A stretch of 44,218 nucleotides of DNA. It comes from Planctomycetota bacterium (lineage in GTDB: Bacteria > Planctomycetota > Planctomycetia > JALXBF01). The notes below the pieces were generated by a model. It was not told the DNA's origin, ran no database searches, and saw only the letters and a program-made list of their open reading frames with translations. The position numbers were made by a program, and so were the translations under genes. The stretch is taken from positions 1 to 44,218 of the forward strand of contig JALSID010000383.1 in NCBI GenBank assembly GCA_026981825.1, given 5' to 3'. Below, piece after piece: positions 16,514 through 26,242 of the stretch (its first letter is position 1; each line of letters begins with the position of its first letter).

Positions 16514-19201
16514 TTAACTGGCCCCGGCCCCTACCGGTTCGGCGGCTTCCGTTCGCTCACCAAGACTGCGGCGGACTTCCTTGATCTCGTAGACCTCGAG
16601 CACATCGCCCACCTTGACATCATCGAATCCTTCGATCCGCAGCCCGCACTCAAAGCCCGCACGCACTTCCTGCGCGTCTTCCTTGAACCGCTTCAGGGAG
16701 ACGATCCGCACATGCCGGTCACTTTCCGGATCTGGATAGATCACACGGCCATCCCGGAGCACACGGACGTAAGCGTTGCGGAGCACCCGACCACGTCGGA
16801 CTCGGCATCCAGCCACGGTTCCCACGCCGCGGATGCGGAACGTTTGCAGGACTTCGGCTTCTCCGATATCCTCGATGTGCCGTTCGGGGGTGAGCATACC
16901 TTCCAGAGCTGCACGGATGTCGTCGGAGAGCTCATAGATGATGCGATAGCGGCGGATCTCGATGCCCTTCGTTTCGGCCGCTTGACGCGCTCGTGGTTCC
17001 ACTCCCACGTTGAAGCCCACGATGATACCTGCGGAAGCTTCCGCCAGGAGAACGTCGCTTTCCGTGATGGCCCCGACATCCCTGTGCAGCACCCGAACCT
17101 CCACCTCGTCGTCTTGGAACTTCTGGAGTTCTTTTTCGATGGCTTCCAGCGACCCGTGGGTGTCGGCACGGATGACGAGCGGCAACTGCTTCTTTTCCTT
17201 ACCGGCCAGGATGTCCTCGAGGGTCAGTTTTCTCGTCGTCGGTTGCGCCAGGCGCTTTTGCTCGATGTGCTTCTCCGCGATCCGCCGCGCTGTTTCCATG
17301 TCTTCGACGGCGAGGAACTTGTCGCCCGCGTTCGGGACCTCGTTCAGGCCGCTGACGAGCACCGGGGTACCCGGGCCGGCTTCCTTGATCATGCGATCCT
17401 GGTCGTTCCACATCGATCGGATCCGCCCGTAGCCGACCCCACAGACGACGATGTCCGAGCGGTGCAACGTGCCCTGCTGGATGAGGAAGGTGGCCAGTAC
17501 GCCGCGCCCCTCGTCGCGGGACGCCTCGAGACAGACGCCGATCGCAGGCACCGTCGGGTCGGCCTTGAGCTCGCGAGCTTCAGCCAGCAGCAGGATGTGA
17601 TCGAGGAGCTCGTCGATTCCCTGCCCGGTCACTGCGGAGCAGCGGATACAGGGCACACCGTTGACAGGATCCCACTCGTCTGGAATGAGGTCGTGCTGGG
17701 CAAGCTGCTGCAGGACCCGCTCGGGTCGAGCCGTAGGCAGGTCGCATTTGTTGATCGCCACGATGATGTCCACGCCGGCGGCCTTTGCGTGCGAGATCGC
17801 CTCGACCGTTTGCGGCATCACGCCATCGTCGGCGGCGACGACGATAACCGCGATGTCCGTGACCTGGGCGCCGCGAGCTCGCATGGCCGTGAATGCTTCG
17901 TGACCTGGGGTGTCGAGGAACGTGATCTTGCGGCCATCGCGCTCCACCTGCCACGCCCGGATGCACTGGGTGATGCCCCCAGCCTCCGTGGCAGCGACGT
18001 TGGTACGTCGGATGCGGTCCAGGAGGGAGGTCTTGCCGTGGTCCACGTGGCCGAGCAGGGTGACAACGGGTGGTCGCGGTACCATTTTCGCTGGATCGGG
18101 CTTAATGGACGCGAGGACTTCTTCTTCGGGATCTTTGGGTTGCTTGATTTCCACGTCGATGCCCAAATCGTCCGCGATCAGTGCGGCAGTCTCCGGTTCC
18201 AAGGAGGAGTTAATGGTGGCGGCATAACCTAAGGTTATCAGTCTACGTAGGATATCGGTCGCTTTAACGCCCAGGGCTTCACTAAATGAACGCACGGTCA
18301 GCGGTGGTTCGATGACGACCCGTTCGGGCCGGCGAGGGGGCTGAGGTTGTTCACGACGACGCTGCCGGAACGGTTTCTGTGGCTCGTGAGACGGCTCTTC
18401 GGCTTCGTCATCGAGAGCGCTCAGGTCGCGGAGCAGTTCCTCTTCTTCGGTTCGTTCACGACGCCGCACACGCCGTGCGCGCCGCCGCAGACGGCCTTCT
18501 TCGCCAATTCCCCGGGGACCGCGCCGTCCTTCCTCCTCTTTCTCGATGTGCTTTGGAACGGCGAGAATCCGCATGCGGGGCGCTTCTTGGCCACCGGCCT
18601 GAGGTTTGGGCCTCGGGATCTGGCCGGTTTGCATCGACTTTTGCTTTTCGCGGATTTTTCGGAGCAGCTCAGGGGTCAGCGCCTGCTTCGGCTGCTGGAC
18701 GCGCTCGCCACGTTGCGGCGGGGGCGGGGGCGGAACCGGACGTGTTCCCGAAGCCCGAGCGCTTCCGGCAGTCGAGGCTGGGCGAGGAGGAACCCCGGGA
18801 AGGGTCACCGCAGGCACGGGACGCGGGCGGCTTCGCTTTTTCGTGGGACGCTCGCCGGCAGACTTGGCCTTCTTCGGTTGCTGCCCCTTGAGGACCTGGT
18901 CCAGATCCACCGGGGCTCCCGTCGGTGTGGGCGGCACCATGCGCGACGTCGGGACCGCCGAGGCAATCGACTCTGGCGGCGACGGCGGACGGTTGAAATA
19001 CGCTTCGATCCGGGCAAGATCACCCTCGGTGACGGAACTTAAATGGCTCTTGCACTCGATCTCCAGCGCAGCGCAAGCGTCCATCACCTCGCGCGAGGTT
19101 TTGCCAAGCCGCTTCGCTACTTGGTGGATACGAAACTTCTTTTCTCCCAAAGCTCTTCGCTCCCTCCGCTCGTTCGCCGTTACCGTCCAGACACGCCTCA
19201 C
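16514..19201 (-). CDS. infB: Translation initiation factor IF-2
   Basis: IF-2 is a GTPase that brings initiator tRNA to the 30S subunit. The N terminus has the IF2_N domain ([20 protein letters not shown]), then a ~250-residue Pro/Arg/Lys-rich linker, a second IF2_N-like segment ([20 protein letters not shown]), and the G domain with [40 protein letters not shown] and NKCDLP. Domains II-IV follow, ending [20 protein letters not shown]. The switch-I-side motif reads [13 protein letters not shown] where most bacteria have AGGITQHIGAY. The start is uncertain: GTG at 19201 gives 895 residues, while TTG at 19150, with AGGGAG nine bases upstream, starts just before the conserved domain. It has its own likely promoter at the end of nusA. 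Confidence 0.96.
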   Translation of the reverse strand: MRRVWTVTANERRERRALGEKKFRIHQVAKRLGKTSREVMDACAALEIECKSHLSSVTEGDLARIEAYFNRPPSPPESIASAVPTSRMVPPTPTGAPVDLDQVLKGQQPKKAKSAGERPTKKRSRPRPVPAVTLPGVPPRPASTAGSARASGTRPVPPPPPPQRGERVQQPKQALTPELLRKIREKQKSMQTGQIPRPKPQAGGQEAPRMRILAVPKHIEKEEEGRRGPRGIGEEGRLRRRARRVRRRERTEEEELLRDLSALDDEAEEPSHEPQKPFRQRRREQPQPPRRPERVVIEPPLTVRSFSEALGVKATDILRRLITLGYAATINSSLEPETAALIADDLGIDVEIKQPKDPEEEVLASIKPDPAKMVPRPPVVTLLGHVDHGKTSLLDRIRRTNVAATEAGGITQCIRAWQVERDGRKITFLDTPGHEAFTAMRARGAQVTDIAVIVVAADDGVMPQTVEAISHAKAAGVDIIVAINKCDLPTARPERVLQQLAQHDLIPDEWDPVNGVPCIRCSAVTGQGIDELLDHILLLAEARELKADPTVPAIGVCLEASRDEGRGVLATFLIQQGTLHRSDIVVCGVGYGRIRSMWNDQDRMIKEAGPGTPVLVSGLNEVPNAGDKFLAVEDMETARRIAEKHIEQKRLAQPTTRKLTLEDILAGKEKKQLPLVIRADTHGSLEAIEKELQKFQDDEVEVRVLHRDVGAITESDVLLAEASAGIIVGFNVGVEPRARQAAETKGIEIRRYRIIYELSDDIRAALEGMLTPERHIEDIGEAEVLQTFRIRGVGTVAGCRVRRGRVLRNAYVRVLRDGRVIYPDPESDRHVRIVSLKRFKEDAQEVRAGFECGLRIEGFDDVKVGDVLEVYEIKEVRRSLGERTEAAEPVGAGAS

Positions 19202-19464
19202 ACCATCACCGGCGTCCGGACAAACACGCTCCTAACCGACAACACACGCGCATCTACACCCCTTGGAGGCGTTCGGCACACCGATCGTTCCCGATGGTGC
19301 GCCGCACACGGCACAAATGCATCCTGCGCCTACAGATCAGGGCCGATGGTCGGGAAGAGCCCGCAACTGTTGGGAACGGCCTGGTCGTGGCGTGGCGAAA
19401 AACCCGGTCCGACCGGTCGGGGTGAGCCAACCGGCCCTCGCCTCACAACGGCCCCACCTGTTGC

Positions 19465-19493
19465 AGTATACACAATGGAAACGTTTGACTCAA
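19465..19493 (-). promoter_or_regulatory. Candidate sigma-70 promoter for infB
   Basis: On the minus strand, TTGAGT (19493-19488) and TATACT (19470-19465) are separated by exactly 17 bases. They match the -35 and -10 consensus at 4/6 and 5/6 positions. The -35 box overlaps the nusA stop codon. Transcription starting near 19458 would give a leader of about 260-310 bases before infB, in which I recognise no riboswitch or small gene. Confidence 0.6.
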
Positions 19494-21004
19494 ACGCCAG
19501 CTTTTCCGTTCGTGTTCGACGGGGATTCTGGAGCGGGCTCTGCGCTGTGTTGCGCAAGCTGCGTCTCATCCGACACAGGCCCGCTCTGCTCGGCACCCGT
19601 TCCGGCGCCAACCTCGGCTCCCGCCCCCGATACGGGCTCGCTTTCCCCCGTCGCCGGCTCCGCCTCACCGGCCGCTAGCGAGCCTTCGCCGCCAGCCTGT
19701 TCGCTCTGCGATGTACTTCCCTCTTCGACACCCACACCCGCGTCTTCCGCACCGCCTTCAAGCCCCCCCTGGTCCCGTTCCTCCTCTTTACCTTGTTGCT
19801 CAGCAGCAGCAGGGGGCTCCTCCGGAGTCGTGCTCCTGGCCGCCAACTCGGCCGGATCCTCCCCGGCTCTGACCTTCTCCTTCGCCTGCTCCAGAAGCGC
19901 TGCAGCCTGTTCTGCCGGGATCTCCAAAAGTTCAGCGACAAGCTGTGGGCCGAGCGAAAGCAAATCACTGTAGCTCAGGATACCCTGCTCAATCAGGCGA
20001 TCCGCCAGGTCCGCTGTCACCCCTTCCAGGCTGGTGAAACGAATCAACGCGCGCTGAGCCTCCGCTTCCAGCTCTTCCTCGGTCATGATCTCGATTTCCC
20101 ACCCCGTCAGCCGTGACGCCAGGCGCACGTTCAGACCCTGGTAACCGATCGCCTGGCTGAGCTGGTCCTCCCGCACAAGCACAATGGCCCGGCCAAGAGC
20201 GGGGAAAAGCATCACCTCCTTGACCTCGGCTGGCTGAAGAGCACTTGCGATAAAATGTTGCGGTTGCTCGTTCCAACGAACAATGTCGATCTTCTCGCCG
20301 CCCAGCTCATCCAGAACGCTCTTGATCCGAGAACCACGTACACCGACGCACGCGCCCACACAGTCGATCCGCGAGTCGACCGAAGCAACGGCAACCTTGG
20401 CCCGCATGCCCGGCTCGCGGACCACTCCCTTGATCTGGATGACGTTTTCCTGAATCTCCGGAACCTCGCGTTCGAATAGGCGACGGATGAAGTCCGGGTG
20501 TGTTCGCGAGAGCACGATCCGCAACCGGTTATTGTCGCGACGAACCTCCTTGATGATCGCCCGGACCCGCCGGCCAACCCGGAAGCGTTCCCGCGGCATC
20601 TGTTCACTGCGGGGCAGGATGGCCTCGATACTGCCCAAATCCACCGCTACGAACCCGCGCTCGGTCCGCGTGATGTTACCTTGCACCAGTTCGCCGACGC
20701 GATCGGCATACTCGTCGTAAAGCCGCTCCCGTTCTGCCTCACGGATTTTCTGCATCAGCGTTTGACGGGAAATGTGCGCAGCAATTCGCCCCAGTTCCTC
20801 GGGACGGTGGACCTCACCGCGGTACAGGACCTGCACCTCTCCCGTTTCTCGGTTGATCTTGACCTCGACCTTGTCGGGCTCCTCAAACCGACGGCGGGCA
20901 GCCACCAGCAAGGCGGCCTCAATACCCCGAAAGATCGTCTCTTTGTCCAATCGGCGTTCGCGGTGGAGCGCTTCCACCAGCCGAAGTACTTCTTCGTTCT
21001 TCAT
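19490..21004 (-). CDS. nusA: Transcription termination/antitermination protein NusA
   Basis: NusA binds RNA polymerase and RNA to control pausing, termination and antitermination. The 504-residue protein shows the N-terminal polymerase-binding domain (MKNEEVLRLVEALHRERRLD), an S1 domain (GELVQGNITRTERGFVAVDL), and KH domains. The KH landmarks are GACVGVRGSRIKSVLDELGG, EKIDIVRWNEQPQHFIASAL and AIGYQGLNVRLASRLTGWEI. A single HhH-like segment (ADRLIEQGILSYSDLLSLG) then precedes an acidic, Gly/Glu/Ser-rich tail of about 85 residues. The frame is open farther upstream, but ATG 21004 is the family start and has GGAGAGG upstream. It heads the nusA-infB-DUF503 minus-strand cluster and is insulated from the ATPase gene by a terminator. 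Confidence 0.96.
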   Translation of the reverse strand: MKNEEVLRLVEALHRERRLDKETIFRGIEAALLVAARRRFEEPDKVEVKINRETGEVQVLYRGEVHRPEELGRIAAHISRQTLMQKIREAERERLYDEYADRVGELVQGNITRTERGFVAVDLGSIEAILPRSEQMPRERFRVGRRVRAIIKEVRRDNNRLRIVLSRTHPDFIRRLFEREVPEIQENVIQIKGVVREPGMRAKVAVASVDSRIDCVGACVGVRGSRIKSVLDELGGEKIDIVRWNEQPQHFIASALQPAEVKEVMLFPALGRAIVLVREDQLSQAIGYQGLNVRLASRLTGWEIEIMTEEELEAEAQRALIRFTSLEGVTADLADRLIEQGILSYSDLLSLGPQLVAELLEIPAEQAAALLEQAKEKVRAGEDPAELAARSTTPEEPPAAAEQQGKEEERDQGGLEGGAEDAGVGVEEGSTSQSEQAGGEGSLAAGEAEPATGESEPVSGAGAEVGAGTGAEQSGPVSDETQLAQHSAEPAPESPSNTNGKAGV

Positions 21005-21092
21005 GGCTACCTCTCCGGCGCGGCCCAGCAAACCTCCTGAGCATGCCTCGTGCCAGATGCGGCGGCTGGCCGGCCAACGGCAAAGAATCCAA

Positions 21093-21119
21093 ACAAAAAA
21101 GTGGGAGCTGACTCCCACT
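21093..21119 (-). terminator. Intrinsic terminator downstream of the ABC ATPase gene
   Basis: Read on the minus strand, AAGTGGGAG-TCAG-CTCCCACTT forms a perfect 9-bp stem with a four-base loop, followed at once by a run of T residues (TTTTTTGTTT counting the stem end). It lies between the stop of the MalK/UgpC-type ATPase gene and the start of nusA, so it separates the two transcription units. It is the clearest intrinsic terminator in the window. Confidence 0.88.
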
Positions 21120-21180
21120 TCGCAAGCCCCCCACCCAACCAGGATGGTCGAACAGTAGCCGTGGGATCCGAACACCCAGG

Positions 21181-22317
21181 CTACCTCTCCAGTGTGGCTG
21201 TGCCAACCACCAACCGGCGCTCCGTATCTGGATCGAACCAGTGCAAACGATCGACACGAACCACCAAGGGTACCGACTGACCCGGTTGGATGTTCTCCTC
21301 GCTCCTGCTCAGTACCGCCAGCGCGTTCGCGCCGACCGCCACGTACAGAAGCTGCTGAGCCCCCATGGGCTCCACAACCTCCACCCGGCCTTGCATACGG
21401 CCAGCTTTTCCAACGTTGTAATTATTCGCCCGTTCGACGGCAAGGGAAAGATCTTCCGGTCGGATGCCCAGGACAATCCTCCCGATTTCACTCGACGGCA
21501 CAGCAGCGGGCGGTAGGGAGAGCGAGAACCCATCGGTTTCGAACCGCACCACGTCACCCTCGGAACGTAACCGTCCTGTCAGTAGGTTCATGGGGGGCGA
21601 GCCGATGAACCGCGCCACAAAAAGGTTCGCCGGTTCCTGATACAACCGCTGCGGCGTGTCCACCTGCTGGATCACACCGTCCCTGAGCACAACGACGCGG
21701 TCCCCCAGGGTCATCGCTTCGATCTGATCGTGAGTCACGAAGATCATCGTCGCCTGCAGCCTCCGATGCAACTGCTTGAGTTCCCTTCGCACTTCTACCC
21801 GGAGCTGAGCGTCCAGGTTTGAGAGCGGCTCGTCGAACAAGAACACCTTCGGATGACGAACAATCGCTCGCCCCAAAGCTACCCGCTGCCGCTCCCCACC
21901 GGAAAGCTGCTTCGGCCGCCTGCCCAGCAACGGCTCGATCCCCAGCGTCCGTGCCACCTCCCGCACCCGCCGGTCAATATCGCCTTTCGACAGTCCAAGC
22001 TGCCGCCGCCTCATGCGTAGACCGAACGCAAGGTTGTCGTAAACAGTGAGATGGGGGTAGAGAGCGTAGCTCTGGAACACCATGGCCACGTCCCGATCCC
22101 GCGGCGGAACGCCGTTCACCAAGCGATCCCCAATATAGACTTCCCCCTCCGTCAGCTCCTCCAGGCCGGCGATCAATCGGAGCGTGGTGCTCTTGCCGCA
22201 ACCGGACGGGCCCACCAGCACGAGGAACTCCCCGTCCTCCACGTCCAGGTTCAACCCCGATACCGCAACGTGGTCGCCAAAACGCTTCGTAACGTTTCTC
22301 AGGACAACGCGTGCCAT
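21181..22317 (-). CDS. Carbohydrate ABC transporter ATP-binding protein (MalK/UgpC type)
   Basis: This ATPase powers import of sugars or glycerol-3-phosphate-like solutes through a partner permease at the cytoplasmic membrane. The 378-residue chain has Walker A GPSGCGKST near residue 38, the Q-loop in VFQSYALYPHLTVYDNLAFG, signature LSGGERQRVALGRAIVRHP, Walker B VFLFDEPLSNLDAQ, and the H-loop in IFVTHDQIEAMTLGDR. A C-terminal OB/TOBE region (LGIRPEDLSL) is typical of MalK/UgpC/MsmX. No permease or binding protein lies nearby, so it may be a shared ATPase serving several transporters, as MsmX does. ATG 22317 is the family start; an eight-codon extension is open. It ends at an intrinsic terminator. 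Confidence 0.93.
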   Translation of the reverse strand: MARVVLRNVTKRFGDHVAVSGLNLDVEDGEFLVLVGPSGCGKSTTLRLIAGLEELTEGEVYIGDRLVNGVPPRDRDVAMVFQSYALYPHLTVYDNLAFGLRMRRRQLGLSKGDIDRRVREVARTLGIEPLLGRRPKQLSGGERQRVALGRAIVRHPKVFLFDEPLSNLDAQLRVEVRRELKQLHRRLQATMIFVTHDQIEAMTLGDRVVVLRDGVIQQVDTPQRLYQEPANLFVARFIGSPPMNLLTGRLRSEGDVVRFETDGFSLSLPPAAVPSSEIGRIVLGIRPEDLSLAVERANNYNVGKAGRMQGRVEVVEPMGAQQLLYVAVGANALAVLSRSEENIQPGQSVPLVVRVDRLHWFDPDTERRLVVGTATLER

Positions 22318-22447
22318 CCGCACCCACCTGCTATCGGTCACTCGATTCTAACCACACTCCTTTATGCCGAACGTCGCTCGCCCAACCGCCGTAGTTGCGC
22401 TAGACATCATGGGACTCGGCGACGGACCTTCCTGGGATGCTTTAGCG

Positions 22448-25400
22448 ATGAACGCGGTTTTCCGTTCGCCCACTCGATTCTTGGGGTTTCTCCTGGCGAG
22501 CTCGCTGTTGTGCGCCGTTGTGAGCTGTAGCCGCACGCCAGAGGGCGGGAAGGGGGACAGTGTGGCCCAGAACGGACGGTCGGCCACGCTGAGCTGGACT
22601 ACGGACCAGCTCGAAGCCATCCGCCTGAACGCTCAGGCCTGCGCCCTGATCGACCGCTACGATGCCGGTCGCGACCAGGCGATCGAACTGCTCCGCAAGG
22701 CAGTCGAGCTTGCCCCCAACTGGCTGCCCCCGCGCATCAACCTGGCTATCGCTCTGCTCAATAAGAACAAAACGGAACCTATCGCCGAAGCAGAAAAGCT
22801 GCTCCGGGAAATCCTCCAGCAACGAGACGATGTGCCGCACGCCCATTTCTGCCTGGGCATCATTCTGAACCATCGGGGGAACAAACAGGAAGCAGCGAAA
22901 CACTTCCAGCGAGTAACGGAACTCGATCCCTCCGACGCATTTGCCTGGTACTGGCTGGGCGACTGCTACCGGGAATCGGATCGGGACCGAGCCGAAGAGT
23001 GCTTCCGCCAAGCACTCGATCGGAATCCCTACCTCGTGGCGGCAGTTTACGGGTTGCAGGGGCTCCTCGCCCTGAAAGGCGATATCGAGGGGGCCAAGAA
23101 GTACATGCTCCGCAAACAGCAGCTCGAAGCGGCAAAGGCGCATCAGAAAGCGGGGGTCATCTACGATGAGATGGGGCCCTACGCCTACGCTATCGGTACG
23201 GTCCCCCGCGGCCATGCAGAGGTCAGCCTTCCGCATCCTCCCGTCTATGCCCCCTGGGCGGAGTTGAAGGTTGCCTTGCGTGACGGTGCCAGGTGGGTGC
23301 GGGAAAGCGACTTCGACCAGGACCCCGTGGCACGCGCCGTCTGGCGGCTCTACACCACACGCGGCTTTCCCTGGGCGGTTTTTGACTACGACGGCGACGG
23401 CGACCAGGACCTGCTGCTGCTCAGCGCTGCCCTAAAAGACGGACAAATCACACATGTGCTGCTCCGCAACGATGGGGGCGGAAAGTTCACGGACGTAACC
23501 GACCGGTCAGGTCTTGTCGCCCCCTATCTGGCGGTCGCCGTCGTAGTTGGCGACTACGACAACGACCTGCTCCCCGACCTGTACATCTGCAATGCAGGTC
23601 CAAACTTGCTTTTCCATAACAACGGGGGCTCTTTCGAAGACGTGACCTCCTCCGCAGATGCAGCCGGCGGCGATGTCGTGTCCGTGGACGCCGTTTTCGT
23701 CGACCTCGATCAGGATGCCGATCTCGATCTGTTCGTCGCCAACCTTTGCCCAACCGACAAGCTGGCCGAGTTCCTGGACAACCCCTCAACGGACCAACCC
23801 GTACAAGCCCTGGTGCTCCTCAACACCGGACGGCCTGCCCACGTGCCACAACGCCCCACCGCGAACGACAACACCACACCTCGCGGGCTGACTACCGCCT
23901 TCAGCCAACACACCGACCAACCGCTCTGCTACGCCGGGCCGCTGACAGCGGTGACGTTCGCCGATATCGACAACGATCGTGATGTGGATCTCCTCGCCTC
24001 CCAGCCGGATGGTGGGATCCTTCTCTTCCAGAATGACCGAGTGCTCAACTTCACAGCCGCGCCGCTTCAGGGGCTCCAGGTGCCTCCCCACGCAGCAGCC
24101 GACTTCGTGGTCGTGGACTTCGACCTTAACGACGTCCCTGACCTCGTCGTCGGGCCTGCCGGGCAGCCTGGAATCCTGTTCATCGGGAAAGGGGACCGAA
24201 AACTCACCGACTACCCCAACAGCCGGCAGGATCTCGCGTGGGAGTCGCTCTCCGGACTTCCTGGCCCCATTGCCCAGCCACGCGTCGCCGACCTCGACCT
24301 CGACGGTCGCTGGGACGTGGTGGCGCTTTCGAACGGCGCCCCCCTGTGGGTCGGGATGACCCAGCGGGGCGTCGTGGGCGTACGTCGCGGTCTGCTGCCG
24401 CGATTCTCCGCCGACAACCAGCCGAACGCTCTCGTCAGTGAGGACTTCGATGACGACGGGTTCACCGAACTGGTGGGATTCGTGCCCGGAAAAGGGCTGG
24501 TGGGGTTCAAGACCGAAGGCAACGGTAACCACTGGGTCAAGCTGAGGTTTACCGGAGTACGAAACGACGGAGAAGAGCTGCGCAGCACCGCCGACGCGGT
24601 CGGTACCCGCTACCTCGTGCACGCAGGCAGCCTGACGATCATCGATGAGATTCGGCCACGCGCCGGCGGTGGCCCCTCCGTGCACGGCCCGATCACCCTC
24701 GGCCTGGCAAACTTCACCCAACTGGACGGACTGCGGATCCGATGGGCCGACAACATGATTCAGGGGGAAGTCGGCCTAGCAGCAAGTCAACTGCACATGG
24801 TGCGCGAAGTGCGCCGAAAGACGCTGTCGTGCCCCGTCCTGTTCACCTGGAACGGCTCACGGTACGAATACGTGTGCGACTTCCTCGGAGGAGGCGGTCT
24901 GGGTTACCTCTTGCGGCCCGGTGTCTACAATCCGCCCGACCCGGACGAAGTCCTCCGCATCACCGGCCGCCAACTCCAACCCGTGGACGGTACGTTGCGG
25001 ATCGCGATCGCCGAGCCCATGGACGAAGTGTGCTACCTCGATTACCTCGAGCTTGTGGCGATCGATCACCCGGCGGGTACACTCGTCTACCCAGACGAAC
25101 GCTTCGCCCCTCCTGAGAACCGTGCTACCGGCGAAACCCTTTGCTTTGCCCGGCGTGTGGAAGTACTCAGGGCGCTGGACCATCACGGCCACGACGTGAC
25201 CGAAAAGCTCCGCCATCTGGATCGCAACGCAGTCGACGACTTCCGACTCCTCGCCACGTGGCCAGGCTATGCCGAAGACCACTTCGTTGTCTGCAGCTTC
25301 CGGGTGCCGGAGCTTCGCCAGGGCCAGCGAGTCTTCCTCTGCCTGGGCGGTTGGGTCGAATACGCGTTCTCCGACACGAATTACGCCGCCGCAACCGCGG

Positions 25401-26131
25401 GCGTAGAGCTGAAGCTTCCCGCCATCGACGTGGAGCAACCGGGGGGTGGTTGGAAGGAGATCGTACCGGTGGCGGGTGTGCCCGCGGGCTCGCCACGCAC
25501 CATGACCGTCGAGCTGTCCGGACTCATTCCCACCGGTGCGGAGATCCGACTTCGGATCCGGACCAACGCACAGGTCTACTGGGACGAGGTGTTCCTGGGG
25601 ATCGCGGACGCGGACATCACAGTGCGAAAGAAGCTCGTGCCGATTGAGGCGGCGACCCTTCTTTACCGTGGCCACCTGCAGGAGTACTCTCCCGATGGCC
25701 GCTGGCCCACCGAGTTCGACTACGCCCGCACCGACCCCACTCCTTTGGTCCGGCAGTACGGCTACTACACCCGCTATGGTCCGGTGAAGGAGCTCTTGGA
25801 GGAAGAGGACGACGCCCTGTTGATCTTCGGCGCCGGTGATGCGGTCGAAATCACCTTCGACGCCCGCAGCCTGCCCGATCCTCCTGACGGTTGGGTCCGG
25901 ACGTACCTGCTCCGGACGGTGGGCTACTGCAAGTCGGCCGACCCGCTTACGTTGCATCCGTTGACGGTGGAGCCTCTGCCGTTTCGGGGCATGGGACAGT
26001 ATCCGCCCCCCGAGGGAACGGAGCCGGCCGATCCGGAGCGTGTTCGCGAACTGCATTCCCGATACAACACGCGCTACCACGGGCCTCCCGCGCGCACGGT
26101 CTTGCTCCGGTCCACCTCTTCACGCGACTAG
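22448..26131 (+). CDS. Giant lipoprotein: TPR, FG-GAP/VCBS propeller repeats, ASPIC/UnbV-like segment, large C-terminal beta domain
   Basis: The 1227-residue chain begins with a lipoprotein signal (FLGFLLASSLLCAVVSC, lipid-accepting Cys27). It has three or four TPR units at about residues 45-225 (AIELLRKAVELAPNWLPPRI, AKHFQRVTELDPSDAFAWYW). Next comes a propeller region at about 320-700 with many calcium-binding FG-GAP/VCBS loops (DYDGDGDQDLLL, DYDNDLLPDLYI, DIDNDRDVDLLA, DEDDDGFTEL-like). A short ASPIC/UnbV-like stretch follows (HWVKLRFTG, DGLRIRWADN). The last ~400 residues form an aromatic-rich region beginning CPVLFTWNGSRYEYVCDFLG, related in my reading to uncharacterised C-terminal domains of similar acidobacterial and planctomycete proteins. 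An ATG at 22364 is in frame, but 22448 places the signal at the N terminus. The role may be cell-surface adhesion or scaffolding. Confidence 0.85.
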   Translation: MNAVFRSPTRFLGFLLASSLLCAVVSCSRTPEGGKGDSVAQNGRSATLSWTTDQLEAIRLNAQACALIDRYDAGRDQAIELLRKAVELAPNWLPPRINLAIALLNKNKTEPIAEAEKLLREILQQRDDVPHAHFCLGIILNHRGNKQEAAKHFQRVTELDPSDAFAWYWLGDCYRESDRDRAEECFRQALDRNPYLVAAVYGLQGLLALKGDIEGAKKYMLRKQQLEAAKAHQKAGVIYDEMGPYAYAIGTVPRGHAEVSLPHPPVYAPWAELKVALRDGARWVRESDFDQDPVARAVWRLYTTRGFPWAVFDYDGDGDQDLLLLSAALKDGQITHVLLRNDGGGKFTDVTDRSGLVAPYLAVAVVVGDYDNDLLPDLYICNAGPNLLFHNNGGSFEDVTSSADAAGGDVVSVDAVFVDLDQDADLDLFVANLCPTDKLAEFLDNPSTDQPVQALVLLNTGRPAHVPQRPTANDNTTPRGLTTAFSQHTDQPLCYAGPLTAVTFADIDNDRDVDLLASQPDGGILLFQNDRVLNFTAAPLQGLQVPPHAAADFVVVDFDLNDVPDLVVGPAGQPGILFIGKGDRKLTDYPNSRQDLAWESLSGLPGPIAQPRVADLDLDGRWDVVALSNGAPLWVGMTQRGVVGVRRGLLPRFSADNQPNALVSEDFDDDGFTELVGFVPGKGLVGFKTEGNGNHWVKLRFTGVRNDGEELRSTADAVGTRYLVHAGSLTIIDEIRPRAGGGPSVHGPITLGLANFTQLDGLRIRWADNMIQGEVGLAASQLHMVREVRRKTLSCPVLFTWNGSRYEYVCDFLGGGGLGYLLRPGVYNPPDPDEVLRITGRQLQPVDGTLRIAIAEPMDEVCYLDYLELVAIDHPAGTLVYPDERFAPPENRATGETLCFARRVEVLRALDHHGHDVTEKLRHLDRNAVDDFRLLATWPGYAEDHFVVCSFRVPELRQGQRVFLCLGGWVEYAFSDTNYAAATAGVELKLPAIDVEQPGGGWKEIVPVAGVPAGSPRTMTVELSGLIPTGAEIRLRIRTNAQVYWDEVFLGIADADITVRKKLVPIEAATLLYRGHLQEYSPDGRWPTEFDYARTDPTPLVRQYGYYTRYGPVKELLEEEDDALLIFGAGDAVEITFDARSLPDPPDGWVRTYLLRTVGYCKSADPLTLHPLTVEPLPFRGMGQYPPPEGTEPADPERVRELHSRYNTRYHGPPARTVLLRSTSSRD

Positions 26132-26242
26132 CCCATTACCACCTGGGCTTGCAGGCCGGTCGAAGAACCGATCGCCACCTGCACGCACGGTGGCTGCGCG
26201 GTAGATTTGCGCAGCTACCGAGTCGATGCGCGGAGGGGGACC

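Noticed and set aside
16712..18232. 506-residue plus-strand frame
   Set aside because: Antisense to the IF-2 G domain and following domains, no recognisable motif of its own.
19202..19464. Possible ylxR or L7Ae-type gene between nusA and infB
   Set aside because: No frame on the minus strand shows the GRGAYVC-type motif or ribosomal L7Ae pattern; the spacer is best read as an infB leader.
24857..26080. 407-residue minus-strand frame
   Set aside because: Antisense to the giant lipoprotein's C-terminal region; composition typical of a shadow frame.
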